A DNA stretch of 64,000 bases from Pseudomonadota bacterium. GTDB taxonomy: Bacteria; Pseudomonadota; Gammaproteobacteria; Burkholderiales; Thiobacillaceae. The position numbers and the translations under genes were made by a program. Position 1 is the first letter of the stretch, and every line of letters begins with the position of its first letter. Below the pieces are notes generated by a model that was not told the origin of the DNA, searched no databases, and worked only from the letters and a program-made list of their open reading frames with translations. Below are positions 16,347 to 27,342 of this stretch, piece after piece. The stretch is from positions 62,001 to 126,000 of the forward strand of contig JAKADC010000004.1 in assembly GCA_021820845.1 (NCBI GenBank), given 5' to 3'.

Positions 16347-18566
16347 ATGCGTTTATCCCGCACCCCGCTCGCCGTGGCGATCTCGCTCGCCTTGCCGCCT
16401 CTCTGCACCGATGCCGCCGCGCAGGATGCGCCGCCTTCGCCGCCTGCGGAGACGACGCTCACGACCGTGGTCGTGCAGGGAAGGAGTCCGACCGACGTCG
16501 ATCTCGGCGGCGCGGCGCTCGACGCGGCCTCGCTCCGCCCCATGCGCGCGGCGACGAGCGACACGGCGACGCTGCTGCGGGACGTGCCGGGGATCAGCAC
16601 CTACGGCGCCGGCGGCGTGTCGAGCCTGCCCGCGATACACGGCCTCGCCGACGACCGCCTGCGCACCAAGGTCGACGGCATGGACCTGATCGCGGCCTGC
16701 CCCAACCACATGAACCCCGCGCTTTCGTACATCGATCCCACCCGCGTCGACCGCATCAGGGTCTACGCCGGCATCACCCCGGTCAGCGTGGGCGGAGACA
16801 GCATCGGCGGCACGCTCGTCGTCGAATCGGCCCAGCCCCGCTTCGCCAATCCCGGCGAGGGGGTGCTGACCGCGGGCGAGGCCGGCACCTTCTATCGCAG
16901 CAACGGGAACGCGATGGGCGCCAATGTTGCCGCAACGCTGGCGGGCGAGAACCTGAGCCTGACGTATACCGGATCGACCGCGCAATCGGACAACTACAAG
17001 GCGGGCGACAACTTCAAGACGAGCACGCTGACGGGCAGGCCCGGACATACGCTGCCGCTCGACGAGGTCGGCTCGTCCGCGTACAAGGCGATCAACCAGG
17101 CGCTCGATCTCGCGCTGCGCAACGGCGATCACCTCTTCGACCTGAAGTTCGCGCATCAGAACATCCCTTACGAGAATTTCCCGAACCAGCGCATGGACAT
17201 GACCGGCAACACGAGCGACCAGGCGAATCTCGGCTACACGGGCCAGTACGGCTGGGGCGTGCTGAAGGCGCGCGTCTACCACGACAAGACCCGGCACGAG
17301 ATGGACTTCGGGGACGACAAGCAATTCGATTACCCGAACAACGCGCACGGCATGCCGATGAACACGGAGGGGAAGACCACCGGGGCATCGACGAGCGCCG
17401 AGATCCTGATTTCCGGACGCGACACCGTGCGGGTCGGCGGCGAATACCAGGCCTACCGCCTCGACGACTGGTGGCCGCCGTCGGGCACCGGCAACATGTC
17501 CCCGGGCGTTTTCTGGAACATCAACAACGGCCAGCGCGACCGCTTTGCCGCGTTCGGCGAGTGGGAAGCGAAACTCGCGCCGCAATGGACGAGCCTCGTG
17601 GGCGTGCGCCACGAGACGGTGAAGATGGACGCGGGCGACGTGAGCGGCTACAACCCGGCTGCGGCAACCACTCTCGCCGACGCCACCGCCTTCAACGCGC
17701 AGGACCACAGCCGGGTCGACCACAACTGGGACCTGACCGCGCTCGCCCGCTATACGCCGGATGCCACGCAGACCTACGAGATGGGGGCGGCGCAAAAGAC
17801 GCGCTCACCCAGCCTGTACGAACGCTACACCTGGTCCGCCTGGCCGATGGCGGCGACCATGAACAACTCGGTCGGCGACGGCAACGGCTACGTCGGCGAC
17901 GTCAACCTCAAGCCTGAGATCGCGCACACGCTGAGCGCCTCTGCCGACTGGCACGATGCCGGCAAGCAGATCTGGAGCCTGCGCGTCGCGCCGTACTACA
18001 CCCACGTCCGGGACTACATCGACGCCCGCTGCAACGCGGCGAGCTGCCCCGACGGTCAGTTCAACGTGCTGAAATACGTCAACCAGACGGCCCGGCTGTA
18101 CGGCGTCGACCTCTCCGGCCATGTCCTCGTCTCCAGCACGCGCGCCTACGGCGACCTCGTCGTGAGCGGCATCGTGAACGTCACGCGCGGCGAGAACCGG
18201 GACACCGGCGACAACCTGTACAACATCATGCCGCTGAACGCGAAGCTGGCGCTCACGCAAAAACGCGGACGCCTGACCAACACGCTGGAAACGCTGTTCG
18301 TGGCGCAAAAAGACCGCGTCTCGGACGTCAGGAACGAGGTCGGCACCGACGGCTACACGCTCGTCAACCTGCGCAGCAGCTACCAGTGGAAGCAGGTGCG
18401 CCTCGACGTCGGCATCGACAACCTGTTCGACAAGGGCTATGCGCTGCCGCTCGGCGGTGCCTACCTCGGCCAGGGCCGGACGATGTCGATGAACGGCGTT
18501 CCCTGGGGCATCCCGGTCCCCGGTCCCGGCCGCTCGCTCTATGCGGGGCTGAACTATCGGTTCTAG
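16347..18566 (+). CDS. oprC: TonB-dependent copper receptor (OprC/NosA family)
   Basis: A 739-residue outer-membrane receptor: signal peptide (cleaved near DAAAQ), TonB-box-like TTVVVQ, plug domain with DGMDLIAACPNHMNP, then a 22-strand barrel ending in aromatic Phe (LNYRF). The plug has CxxxM as Cys118-Met122 and the barrel has HxM as His334-Met336; this Cys-Met/His-Met set is the methionine-rich copper site described for Pseudomonas OprC. Family members import copper and in P. stutzeri (NosA) feed nitrous oxide reductase. The gene is divergent from the periplasmic copper chaperone pcuC, which supports a copper-uptake pair. Confidence 0.9.
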   Translation: MRLSRTPLAVAISLALPPLCTDAAAQDAPPSPPAETTLTTVVVQGRSPTDVDLGGAALDAASLRPMRAATSDTATLLRDVPGISTYGAGGVSSLPAIHGLADDRLRTKVDGMDLIAACPNHMNPALSYIDPTRVDRIRVYAGITPVSVGGDSIGGTLVVESAQPRFANPGEGVLTAGEAGTFYRSNGNAMGANVAATLAGENLSLTYTGSTAQSDNYKAGDNFKTSTLTGRPGHTLPLDEVGSSAYKAINQALDLALRNGDHLFDLKFAHQNIPYENFPNQRMDMTGNTSDQANLGYTGQYGWGVLKARVYHDKTRHEMDFGDDKQFDYPNNAHGMPMNTEGKTTGASTSAEILISGRDTVRVGGEYQAYRLDDWWPPSGTGNMSPGVFWNINNGQRDRFAAFGEWEAKLAPQWTSLVGVRHETVKMDAGDVSGYNPAAATTLADATAFNAQDHSRVDHNWDLTALARYTPDATQTYEMGAAQKTRSPSLYERYTWSAWPMAATMNNSVGDGNGYVGDVNLKPEIAHTLSASADWHDAGKQIWSLRVAPYYTHVRDYIDARCNAASCPDGQFNVLKYVNQTARLYGVDLSGHVLVSSTRAYGDLVVSGIVNVTRGENRDTGDNLYNIMPLNAKLALTQKRGRLTNTLETLFVAQKDRVSDVRNEVGTDGYTLVNLRSSYQWKQVRLDVGIDNLFDKGYALPLGGAYLGQGRTMSMNGVPWGIPVPGPGRSLYAGLNYRF

Positions 18567-18645
18567 GCGCCGGGGCGGAAACATTCCGTCGCCCCGTGCG
18601 AAGCGTGCGGGGCCGTTTCGCGCCCGTTCGACGGCGGCGACAGGC

Positions 18646-18673
18646 AAAAAAATCCCGCCGGGGGAAGCGGGAT
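18646..18673 (-). terminator. Minus-strand terminator-like hairpin between oprC and regB
   Basis: ATCCCGC (18652-18658) and GCGGGAT (18667-18673) form a stem with an 8-nt loop, and the A-run on its left reads as TTTTTTT on the minus strand. It therefore looks like an intrinsic terminator for leftward transcription, although no minus-strand gene lies to its right before 20587. On the plus strand it has no T-run. Confidence 0.5.
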
Positions 18674-18794
18674 AGGCTTGGGGTTGGTGCGCGGTCAGGC
18701 GCCAACCCACTGTAGTCGGATCCCGCTGCACGCACAATTGGACAAATTGCCGCACCCCGCAGAACCCGGCGACGCGGGCATTACAATGGTCCCC

Positions 18795-20051
18795 ATGTCG
18801 TCCGCGACCGACTTCACCCTGCTGTCCACCCTGCCGGCACGCGCTTTGCTCGGCCGCCTGCTGGCGGTGCGCGCATCGCTTGTCGTCGGCTGGGCCGTCG
18901 GGATCGTCTGGCTCGACTGGGGCCTGCATGTCCCGCTCCCCCTGCTGCCGATGGGCGCGGTGCTTCTGCTCGTCGGGCTGTTTTCGCTCGCCACCGCCTG
19001 GCGCCTGCGCCTCGACATCCCCGCCACGCAGATGGAATTCCTGGCGCATCTGCTCGCGGACCTCACCGCGTTCGCGGTGCTGGTGTTCTTCAGCGGCGGC
19101 GTGACCAATCCCTTCGTCTCGCTGATGCTCGTGCCGGTCGTCATCGCCGCGGTCAGCCTGCGGCCGCGCTGGGTGTGGCTGCTGGCCGCGGTGGCCGGCC
19201 TCTTCTACGGCCTGCTGCTGTTCTACTTTCGGCCGCTCGCGGTCTCCAATCCGACCGCCGCTTACGGCATGCACCTGGCCGGCATGTGGTTCAACTTTCT
19301 CGTCAGTGCCAGCCTGATCGCGTTTTTCGTCACCCGCATGCACGCCGCCTTGCGCATGCGCGACCAGGAACTGTCGGCGCTGCGCGAAAGGCAGCTGCGC
19401 GACGAACGCATCGTCGCGCTCGGCACCCAGGCCGCGCTCGCGGCGCACGAACTCGCCACGCCGCTCGCGACCATCCAGACCACCGCGCACGAGCTCGCCG
19501 GCGAATTCGCGAACGATCCCGACATCGGCGCCGATTGCCGCCTGCTCGAAAAACAGGCGCAGGCCTGCAAGCTGATCCTGACCCGGCTTGCCGCGCGCGC
19601 GCAGGACCGCGCGCCCGCCGCGCTCCCGCTCGACGCGTGGCTCACTTCGCTGCTCGAGCGCTGGCAGGTGCTGCGCCCCGATGCCCGGATCGCCTCCACC
19701 CTGTCGGCCGACTCGCGCGCCTTCGCCGCGCCCGACGGCTTCGAGCAGGCGATCCTCAACGTGCTGAACAACGCCGCCGACGCCACCCCGGGGGACGTCG
19801 AGTTCAACGCGACGGCCGGCGCCGACGCACTCGTGATCGACATTTCCGACCGCGGCCCGGGTTTCTCGCCCGAACAGAAGGCGCAGGCCGGCCGCGTGCT
19901 GTTCAGCGGCAAGCCGGGCCGCGGCTGGGGCATGGGTCTCGCGCTCACCCATGCGACGCTCGAACGGGCCGGCGGCAGCCTCGCCCTGACCGAGCGCGAA
20001 GGCGGCGGCACCCGCGTGCGCATCACCCTGCCCTGGAGCCAGACGCCATGA
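18795..20051 (+). CDS. regB: Redox-sensing histidine kinase RegB/PrrB family
   Basis: A 418-residue membrane kinase with six hydrophobic segments in the first 165 residues. GGVTNPF at 101-107 is the ubiquinone-sensing motif of RegB. The phospho-accepting His218 lies in AAHELATPL (RegB HELGTPL), and Cys258, exactly 40 residues later in QAQACKLIL, corresponds to the redox-active cysteine of RegB (His225/Cys265). NNAADA, DRGPGF and GRGWGMGLAL complete the ATPase domain. RegB controls respiration, photosynthesis or nitrogen and carbon fixation in response to redox state. The ATG at 18795 is preferred; an in-frame ATG at 18786 overlaps a TACAAT -10-like box, so the mRNA may be nearly leaderless. 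Overlaps regA by 4 bp. Confidence 0.92.
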   Translation: MSSATDFTLLSTLPARALLGRLLAVRASLVVGWAVGIVWLDWGLHVPLPLLPMGAVLLLVGLFSLATAWRLRLDIPATQMEFLAHLLADLTAFAVLVFFSGGVTNPFVSLMLVPVVIAAVSLRPRWVWLLAAVAGLFYGLLLFYFRPLAVSNPTAAYGMHLAGMWFNFLVSASLIAFFVTRMHAALRMRDQELSALRERQLRDERIVALGTQAALAAHELATPLATIQTTAHELAGEFANDPDIGADCRLLEKQAQACKLILTRLAARAQDRAPAALPLDAWLTSLLERWQVLRPDARIASTLSADSRAFAAPDGFEQAILNVLNNAADATPGDVEFNATAGADALVIDISDRGPGFSPEQKAQAGRVLFSGKPGRGWGMGLALTHATLERAGGSLALTEREGGGTRVRITLPWSQTP

Positions 20052-20590
20052 ACATTGCCGGAATGAAACTCCTGATCGTCGAGGACGACGCCGATTTTGC
20101 CGCGACGCTTGCGCGCGCGATGATCCGCCGCGGCGTCGAGGTCGAGGTTGCGCACGACGCGGCGGAGGCGCAGACGACCGCGGCCGGCTTCGTGCCGAGC
20201 CACGCGGTCGTCGACCTCAAGCTGCCCGGCGAGTCGGGGCTGAAGGTCGTCGAGCAGCTCGCCGCGCAGGCACCGGCTCCGGCCATCGTGGTCCTCACCG
20301 GCTACGCCAGCATCGCCACGGCCGTCGAGGCCGTGCGGCTCGGCGCGCGCCACTACCTCGCCAAGCCCGCAGACGCCGACGAAATCCTCGCCGCGCTGCT
20401 GCGCGACCAGCCCGACGCCGCGCTGGAGGTCAACCCCGAGCCTTTATCGGTCGCGCGGCTGGAGTGGGAACACATCCAGAAGGTGCTGAACGAGCACGAC
20501 GGCAACATCTCGGCCACCGCGCGCGCGCTCAAGATGCACCGGCGCACGCTGCAAAGGAAGCTCGACAAGCACCCGCCGAAGACCGCCTAG
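20048..20590 (+). CDS. regA: Response regulator RegA/PrrA family
   Basis: A 180-residue two-domain regulator: receiver with acidic pocket EDD, phospho-accepting Asp56 in [11 protein letters not shown], Thr in LTGYAS and Lys in LAKPAD, then a Fis-type helix-turn-helix ending [18 protein letters not shown], which is nearly invariant in the RegA/PrrA/ActR family. It is the partner of the RegB kinase (ATGA overlap). The stop TAG shares a CTAG with the stop of the convergent uppP gene. Confidence 0.95.
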   Translation: MNIAGMKLLIVEDDADFAATLARAMIRRGVEVEVAHDAAEAQTTAAGFVPSHAVVDLKLPGESGLKVVEQLAAQAPAPAIVVLTGYASIATAVEAVRLGARHYLAKPADADEILAALLRDQPDAALEVNPEPLSVARLEWEHIQKVLNEHDGNISATARALKMHRRTLQRKLDKHPPKTA

Positions 20591-21417
20591 GCCGCCGTCC
20601 CCCAGTCCACCCAGCCGAGGTAGGCCGACAGCAGCACCAGCACGCCGAACACGATGCGGTACCAGGCGAACACGGTGAAGTCATGGCGGCTGATGAAGCG
20701 GATCAGCCCCCTCACCGCCAGCAGCGCGCTGATGAACGAGGCCGCGCTGCCCACCGCAAACATGCCGATGTCGTTCACGCTGAAGAGCTGCCAGTTCTTG
20801 TAGACGTCGTAGAAGGTCGCGGCGAACATCGTCGGGATCGCCAGGAAGAACGAGAATTCCGCCGCCGCCTTGCGCGACAGCCCGAAAAAGAGGCCGCCGA
20901 TGATGGTCGCACCCGAGCGCGAGGTGCCGGGGATCATGGCGAGCGCCTGCGCGAAGCCCACTTTGAGCGCGTCGCGCCAGTTCATGTCGTCGACCGTCTC
21001 CGCCCGGATGACGTGCTTGCGCCGCTCGGCCCACAGGATGAGCACGCCGCCGATGATCAGCGCCGACGCGACGACAATGGGGTTGAACAGGTAGTACTTG
21101 ATCTGCTTGATGAACAGGAAGCCGAGCACCGCCGCCGGCAGGAAGGCGACGATCAGGTTCGTCGCCAGCCGCTGCGACGCCGGCTCGGTCGTCACGCTGA
21201 CCAGCGCGTGTCCGAGGCGCGCCCGATATTCCCACACCACGGCGAGGATCGCGGCGAACTGGATGGCGATCTCGAACACCTTGCCCTTGTCGTCGTTGAA
21301 GTGGAGGAGCTGCCCGACGAGGATCAGGTGGCCCGTGCTGGACACGGGCAAAAACTCCGTCAGCCCCTCGACGATGCCGAGGATGAAGGCGTGCAGCAGG
21401 ATGGTAGGGTCGGTCAT
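20587..21417 (-). CDS. uppP: Undecaprenyl-diphosphatase
   Basis: A 276-residue membrane protein with about eight transmembrane helices. The signature (E/Q)[14 protein letters not shown] is present as [16 protein letters not shown] at residues about 17-32, and the second motif as [11 protein letters not shown]. It dephosphorylates undecaprenyl diphosphate for recycling in peptidoglycan and polysaccharide export, and gives bacitracin resistance. It ends tail-to-tail with regA and has its own start (ATG 21417) just after the thiC terminator. Confidence 0.96.
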   Translation of the reverse strand: MTDPTILLHAFILGIVEGLTEFLPVSSTGHLILVGQLLHFNDDKGKVFEIAIQFAAILAVVWEYRARLGHALVSVTTEPASQRLATNLIVAFLPAAVLGFLFIKQIKYYLFNPIVVASALIIGGVLILWAERRKHVIRAETVDDMNWRDALKVGFAQALAMIPGTSRSGATIIGGLFFGLSRKAAAEFSFFLAIPTMFAATFYDVYKNWQLFSVNDIGMFAVGSAASFISALLAVRGLIRFISRHDFTVFAWYRIVFGVLVLLSAYLGWVDWGTAA

Positions 21418-21433
21418 GGCAGGGTCCTGAGCA

Positions 21434-21460
21434 TAAAAAAAAGCGCGCCACGGGGCGCGC
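21434..21460 (-). terminator. Rho-independent terminator of thiC
   Basis: On the minus strand GCGCGCC-loop-GGCGCGC (21443-21460, 4-nt loop) is followed by a run of eight to nine T. It lies 23 bp after the thiC stop and before the uppP start. Confidence 0.9.
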
Positions 21461-21483
21461 CTGCGGATTATACGCGGGACCGC

Positions 21484-23613
<2,130 letters not shown>

Positions 23614-23694
23614 GGCGAGCGGCCAAGGTAGCGGAAATGTGGAATAATTGCAAGGCAAGACCTCGTCTAACCTATTGAAATTCAAGGGCCCCGC

Positions 23695-24348
23695 ATGGAC
23701 ATCGAGCAAGCGCGCTACAACATGGTGGAACAGCAGATCCGCCCCTGGGATGTGCTGAACCAGACAGTGCTGGATCTCTTGTCCAAGGTGCGCCGCGAGG
23801 ACTTCGTGCCCGAGGCGCACCGCGCGCTGGCGTTCGTCGACATGGAAATCCCGCTCGGTCACGGCCAGACGATGTGGACGCCCAAGCTGGAAGCGCGCGC
23901 GCTCCAGGAAGTCGCCCTCCGCCCGACCGACCGCGTGCTGGAAATCGGCACCGGAAGCGGCTACCTCACGGCGCTGCTCGCCTCGCAGGCAGCCGAGGTG
24001 GTGTCGATCGACATCGTTCCCGAGTTCACCGCCGCCGCCACGCACAAGCTGCGCGCGCACGGTTTCGACAACGTCCACCTGCATCCCGGCGACGCCGCGC
24101 ACGACTGGCCCGACGAGGCCGGCTTCGACGTCATCGTCCTCACCGGCTCGACGCCGCTGCTGTCGGATGCCTTCCGCCGGCGTCTGCACGTTGGCGGGCG
24201 CCTCTTCGCCATCGTGGGCGAAGCGCCGGTCATGCAGGCGCAGCTCGTCACCTGCACGGCGCCGGGTGCGTTCCGCAGCGTGACGCTGTTCGAAACCTGC
24301 GTGGCGCCGCTCCTGAACGCGCCGCACCCCGCCGCCTTCGCATTCTGA
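23695..24348 (+). CDS. pcm: Protein-L-isoaspartate O-methyltransferase
   Basis: A 217-residue class I SAM methyltransferase. It has the typical N-terminal ARYNMVEQQIRPW, motif I VLEIGTGSGYLTALLA, and GHGQTMWTP upstream of it, in the place of the PCM substrate loop. The family repairs isoaspartyl residues, though this shorter betaproteobacterial type next to tolC is often annotated only by homology. It overlaps the rhodanese gene (TGATG), and the same order pcm-rhodanese-tolC is common in betaproteobacteria. Confidence 0.85.
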   Translation: MDIEQARYNMVEQQIRPWDVLNQTVLDLLSKVRREDFVPEAHRALAFVDMEIPLGHGQTMWTPKLEARALQEVALRPTDRVLEIGTGSGYLTALLASQAAEVVSIDIVPEFTAAATHKLRAHGFDNVHLHPGDAAHDWPDEAGFDVIVLTGSTPLLSDAFRRRLHVGGRLFAIVGEAPVMQAQLVTCTAPGAFRSVTLFETCVAPLLNAPHPAAFAF

Positions 24349-24665
24349 TGCGCCAGCTTCGTCCGTCCGAACTCGCCGCGCATATCGAGTCGGGGCACAC
24401 GCCCGTGCTCCTCGACGTGCGCGAGCCGTGGGAGTGGACTCTCTGCCGCCTGCCCGGCGCGATCCTCATTCCGATGCGTGAACTGCCCGCGCGCCTCGCG
24501 GAGCTGAACAAGGATGCCGAAACGGTCGTCGTTTGCCATCACGGCGTGCGCAGCTTCCACGCCGCGCGTTATCTTGAAGCGGCCGGCTTCGCCGACGTCA
24601 TCAACCTCGCAGGCGGCGTCGCCGCGTGGGCCGACGAAGTCGACCCGGCCATGCCGCGCTACTGA
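24348..24665 (+). CDS. Single-domain rhodanese-like sulfurtransferase
   Basis: A 105-residue rhodanese domain with VLLDVREPWEW near the N-terminus and the active-site loop CHHGVRS, whose cysteine would carry the persulfide. This resembles the GlpE/PspE group of cytoplasmic sulfurtransferases; no signal peptide is seen. The ATG at 24348 overlaps the pcm stop; tolC follows after 24 bp. Confidence 0.88.
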   Translation: MRQLRPSELAAHIESGHTPVLLDVREPWEWTLCRLPGAILIPMRELPARLAELNKDAETVVVCHHGVRSFHAARYLEAAGFADVINLAGGVAAWADEVDPAMPRY

Positions 24666-24689
24666 GCCCATTTTCCAGGACCGGACCCC

Positions 24690-26003
24690 ATGCAATTCAA
24701 GCTGCCGCTGTCCCTCGCCGTCGCCATGGCCGCCGCGTCCGTCGCGCATGCGGAAAACCTGTCCGCCGTTTTCCAGGACGCGCGGGCCTACGATGCGCAA
24801 TACGCCGCCGCGCGTGCCGCGTATCAGGCCGGCCAGGAAAAAGCCGCGCAGGGCCGCGCGGGACTGCTGCCCAACGTGAACGCCAGCGGCAACGTGACGC
24901 GCAACGATCTCCATTCCAGCCTCCCCGGCGGCGACGCCCAGTTCACCTCCAACGGCTATTCGGTCAGCGCCGCGCAGCCGCTGTTCCGCATGCAGAACTG
25001 GGTGCAGTACGCGCAATCCAAAGAGCAGGTCAAGATCGCCGAGATGCAGTTCAAGGCAGCCGAGCAGGACCTGATCCTGCGCGTCGCCCAGGCCTACTTC
25101 GACGTGCTGCAGTCGCAGGACAACATGGCTTTCATCGCGGCGCAGAAAGCGGCGATCACCGAACAGCTGGCCTCCGCCAAACGCAACTTCGAGGTCGGCA
25201 CCGCCACCATCACCGACACCAACGAAGCGCAGGCCCGCTATGACCTCGCCGTGGCGCAGGAAATCGCCGAGCAGAACAGCCTCGACATTCATCTGCGCGC
25301 GCTTGAGAAGCTGATTGGCAAGCCGCCCGGCGCGCTCGATGCGCTCGCCGAGCCGGCGCAATTCAAGGCCGAGGCCGGCGCCATCGACGATTGGGCCGCG
25401 CGCGCGACCCGAGGCAATTTGCAGGCCGAAATCCAGCGCATCACGAAGACCATCGCCGACAAGGAAGTCGAGCGCAACCGCGCCGGCCACTATCCCACCC
25501 TCGACGCGGTCGCCGGCTACAACGTCAACAACAACCAGAGCTTCGGCACGATGCAGGTCGACTCGCGCGTCGCCAGCATCGGATTGCAGCTCAACGTGCC
25601 GATCTACCAGGGCGGGCTCACCAGCTCGCGCGTGCGCGAGGCGGTCGCCAACCAGGAAAAGGCGCGCCAGGATCTCGAGGCCGCCACCCGCGACGCCGGC
25701 TTGCAGGCGCGGCAGGCGTGGCTCAATGTGAACAGCGGCGCCGCGCGCGTGCGCGCACTGGAGCAGGCGCTGGTCTCCAGCCAGGCGCAACTCGATTCGA
25801 CCAAGCTCGGCCTGCAGGTCGGGGTGCGCACCAGTCTCGACGTGCTGAATGCCGAGCAGCAGGTATTTTCCGCGCGCCGCGACCTCGCCAGCGCGCGCTA
25901 CACGTATCTGCTGGCGGGGCTGTCGCTCAAGGCCGCGGTCGGTGCGCTCGGCCCTGCCGACCTCGCCGAGGTCGACCGCTATCTGAAACCAGCGGCGCAA
26001 TAA
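24690..26003 (+). CDS. tolC: TolC-family outer-membrane efflux protein
   Basis: A 437-residue outer-membrane channel protein: signal peptide (MQFKLPLSLAVAMAAASVAHA), then two repeats of the outer-membrane efflux domain with long coiled-coil helices (LILRVAQAYFDVLQSQDN; DLEAATRDAGLQARQAWLNV) and the strand-turn region LNVPIYQGGLTSSRVREA. It forms the trimeric exit duct for type I secretion and RND efflux. Its last 77 bp overlap the convergent waaA gene. Confidence 0.93.
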   Translation: MQFKLPLSLAVAMAAASVAHAENLSAVFQDARAYDAQYAAARAAYQAGQEKAAQGRAGLLPNVNASGNVTRNDLHSSLPGGDAQFTSNGYSVSAAQPLFRMQNWVQYAQSKEQVKIAEMQFKAAEQDLILRVAQAYFDVLQSQDNMAFIAAQKAAITEQLASAKRNFEVGTATITDTNEAQARYDLAVAQEIAEQNSLDIHLRALEKLIGKPPGALDALAEPAQFKAEAGAIDDWAARATRGNLQAEIQRITKTIADKEVERNRAGHYPTLDAVAGYNVNNNQSFGTMQVDSRVASIGLQLNVPIYQGGLTSSRVREAVANQEKARQDLEAATRDAGLQARQAWLNVNSGAARVRALEQALVSSQAQLDSTKLGLQVGVRTSLDVLNAEQQVFSARRDLASARYTYLLAGLSLKAAVGALGPADLAEVDRYLKPAAQ

Positions 26004-27255
26004 GCGTCGCCACCCGCTGCGCTGCGCCGCGATGGCGCGCAGCGAAAGCCAGGCCCGCCTCGCCCATGCGGGCGCGCGCCGCCGGGTCGTCCAGCAGCGC
26101 CGATGCCTTCGCCACCAGATCGCCGGCGTCGTTCACCCGCAGCGCGGCGCCGGCTTCGACGGCGAGCCGCGCCGCCTCCTCGAAATTGAACGTGTACGGG
26201 CCGACCAGCACCGGTCGTCCCACGCTCGCCGCCTCGATCAGGTTCTGCCCGCCCAGCGGCGCGAGGCTGCCGCCGATGAAGGCGACGTCGCACGCCGCGT
26301 AATACGCGAACAGCTCGCCCAGGCTGTCGCCCAGCAGCACCCGGGTCTGCGGATCCAGCGCGGCGCCGTCCAGCGTGCTGCGCCGCTGATACGCCAGTCC
26401 CGCCGCCTCGATCAGCCCCGCCACCTCGTCGAAACGCTGCGGGTGGCGCGGCACCAGCACCAGCAGGACCTCGTTCGATGCGGCCGTGGCAAACGCCCGG
26501 AGCAGCGGCGCCTCCTCGCCTTCGCGCGTGCTCGCCGCGAGCAGGATGCGGCGCGGCCCCCACCCCGTTTTCCAGGTTGCGCCGCGCTCGAGCAGGGCGG
26601 GCGGCGGCGCGATGTCGAACTTGAGATTGCCGGTGACTTCAACCGAAGGTGCGCCGAGGCCGCGCAGCCGCGCCGCGTCGGCTTCGCCCTGCGCCGCGAT
26701 CAGCGCGATTCGCCCGAGGCTCGCCCGCGTCAGCGCCGGCAGTCGCGCGTAGCCGCGCGCGGAGCGCGCCGAGAGCCGGGCGTTGGCAAGGGCCAGCGGC
26801 ACGCCGGCGTGCGCGGCGGCGTGGACGAGATTGGGCCACAGCTCGGTTTCCATCAGGATGCCGATGCGCGGCCGGGCACGCCGCATGAAGCGGCGCATCG
26901 CGCCCGCGTAGTCGTAGGGCAGGTACACGACGCGGGCAAACTCGCCGTACAGCGATTCGGCCGTCGCGCGTCCCGTCGGCGTCATGCACGTGAGCAGCAG
27001 CGGCGCGCCGGGATGCGCGTCGCGCAAGGCTTCGATCAGCGGCTGCGCCGCGCGCATCTCGCCGACCGACACCGCATGGACCCACAGCGCGCCCGCGGCC
27101 GGCGCCGGGCCGAGCGCGAGACGTTCGCCCCAGTGTTCGAGGTAACCGCGCTCGCGACGCCCGCGCCACAGCAGCCGCAGCGGGATGAGCGGCACTGCGA
27201 GCAGCAGCGCCAGCCGGTAGAGGCTCCAGTCGAGAATCAGGCGAAGATCGGACAT
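25927..27255 (-). CDS. waaA: 3-deoxy-D-manno-octulosonic acid transferase
   Basis: A 442-residue GT30 glycosyltransferase that adds Kdo to lipid IVA. It has an N-terminal membrane anchor (LYRLALLLAVPLIPLRLLW), WVHAVSVGEMRAAQPLI, ILMETELWPNL and GGSLAPLGGQNLIEAA with VGPYTFNF, all family signatures. The usual length is about 420-425; the extra basic tail after about residue 422 (RPRRGRQGRAHRPRP) lies over the end of tolC and is probably a recent extension of the frame. Confidence 0.95.
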   Translation of the reverse strand: MSDLRLILDWSLYRLALLLAVPLIPLRLLWRGRRERGYLEHWGERLALGPAPAAGALWVHAVSVGEMRAAQPLIEALRDAHPGAPLLLTCMTPTGRATAESLYGEFARVVYLPYDYAGAMRRFMRRARPRIGILMETELWPNLVHAAAHAGVPLALANARLSARSARGYARLPALTRASLGRIALIAAQGEADAARLRGLGAPSVEVTGNLKFDIAPPPALLERGATWKTGWGPRRILLAASTREGEEAPLLRAFATAASNEVLLVLVPRHPQRFDEVAGLIEAAGLAYQRRSTLDGAALDPQTRVLLGDSLGELFAYYAACDVAFIGGSLAPLGGQNLIEAASVGRPVLVGPYTFNFEEAARLAVEAGAALRVNDAGDLVAKASALLDDPAARARMGEAGLAFAARHRGAAQRVATLIAPLVSDSGRPRRGRQGRAHRPRP

Positions 27256-27312
27256 CGCCGGATTGTAAGGGAGCAGCCCGCGCTTGCGGCGGGGGTGCAA
27301 GCCGCTGGATGC

Positions 27313-27318
27313 TAGAAT
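27313..27318 (+). promoter_or_regulatory. Candidate -10 box of the epimerase gene
   Basis: TAGAAT 25 bp before the ATG at 27343, with a ribosome-binding site TTGGAGA between. The -35 is not clear. It lies in the divergent gap with waaA. Confidence 0.4.
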
Positions 27319-27342
27319 CGGTGCGACCTTGGAGACCGAAAC

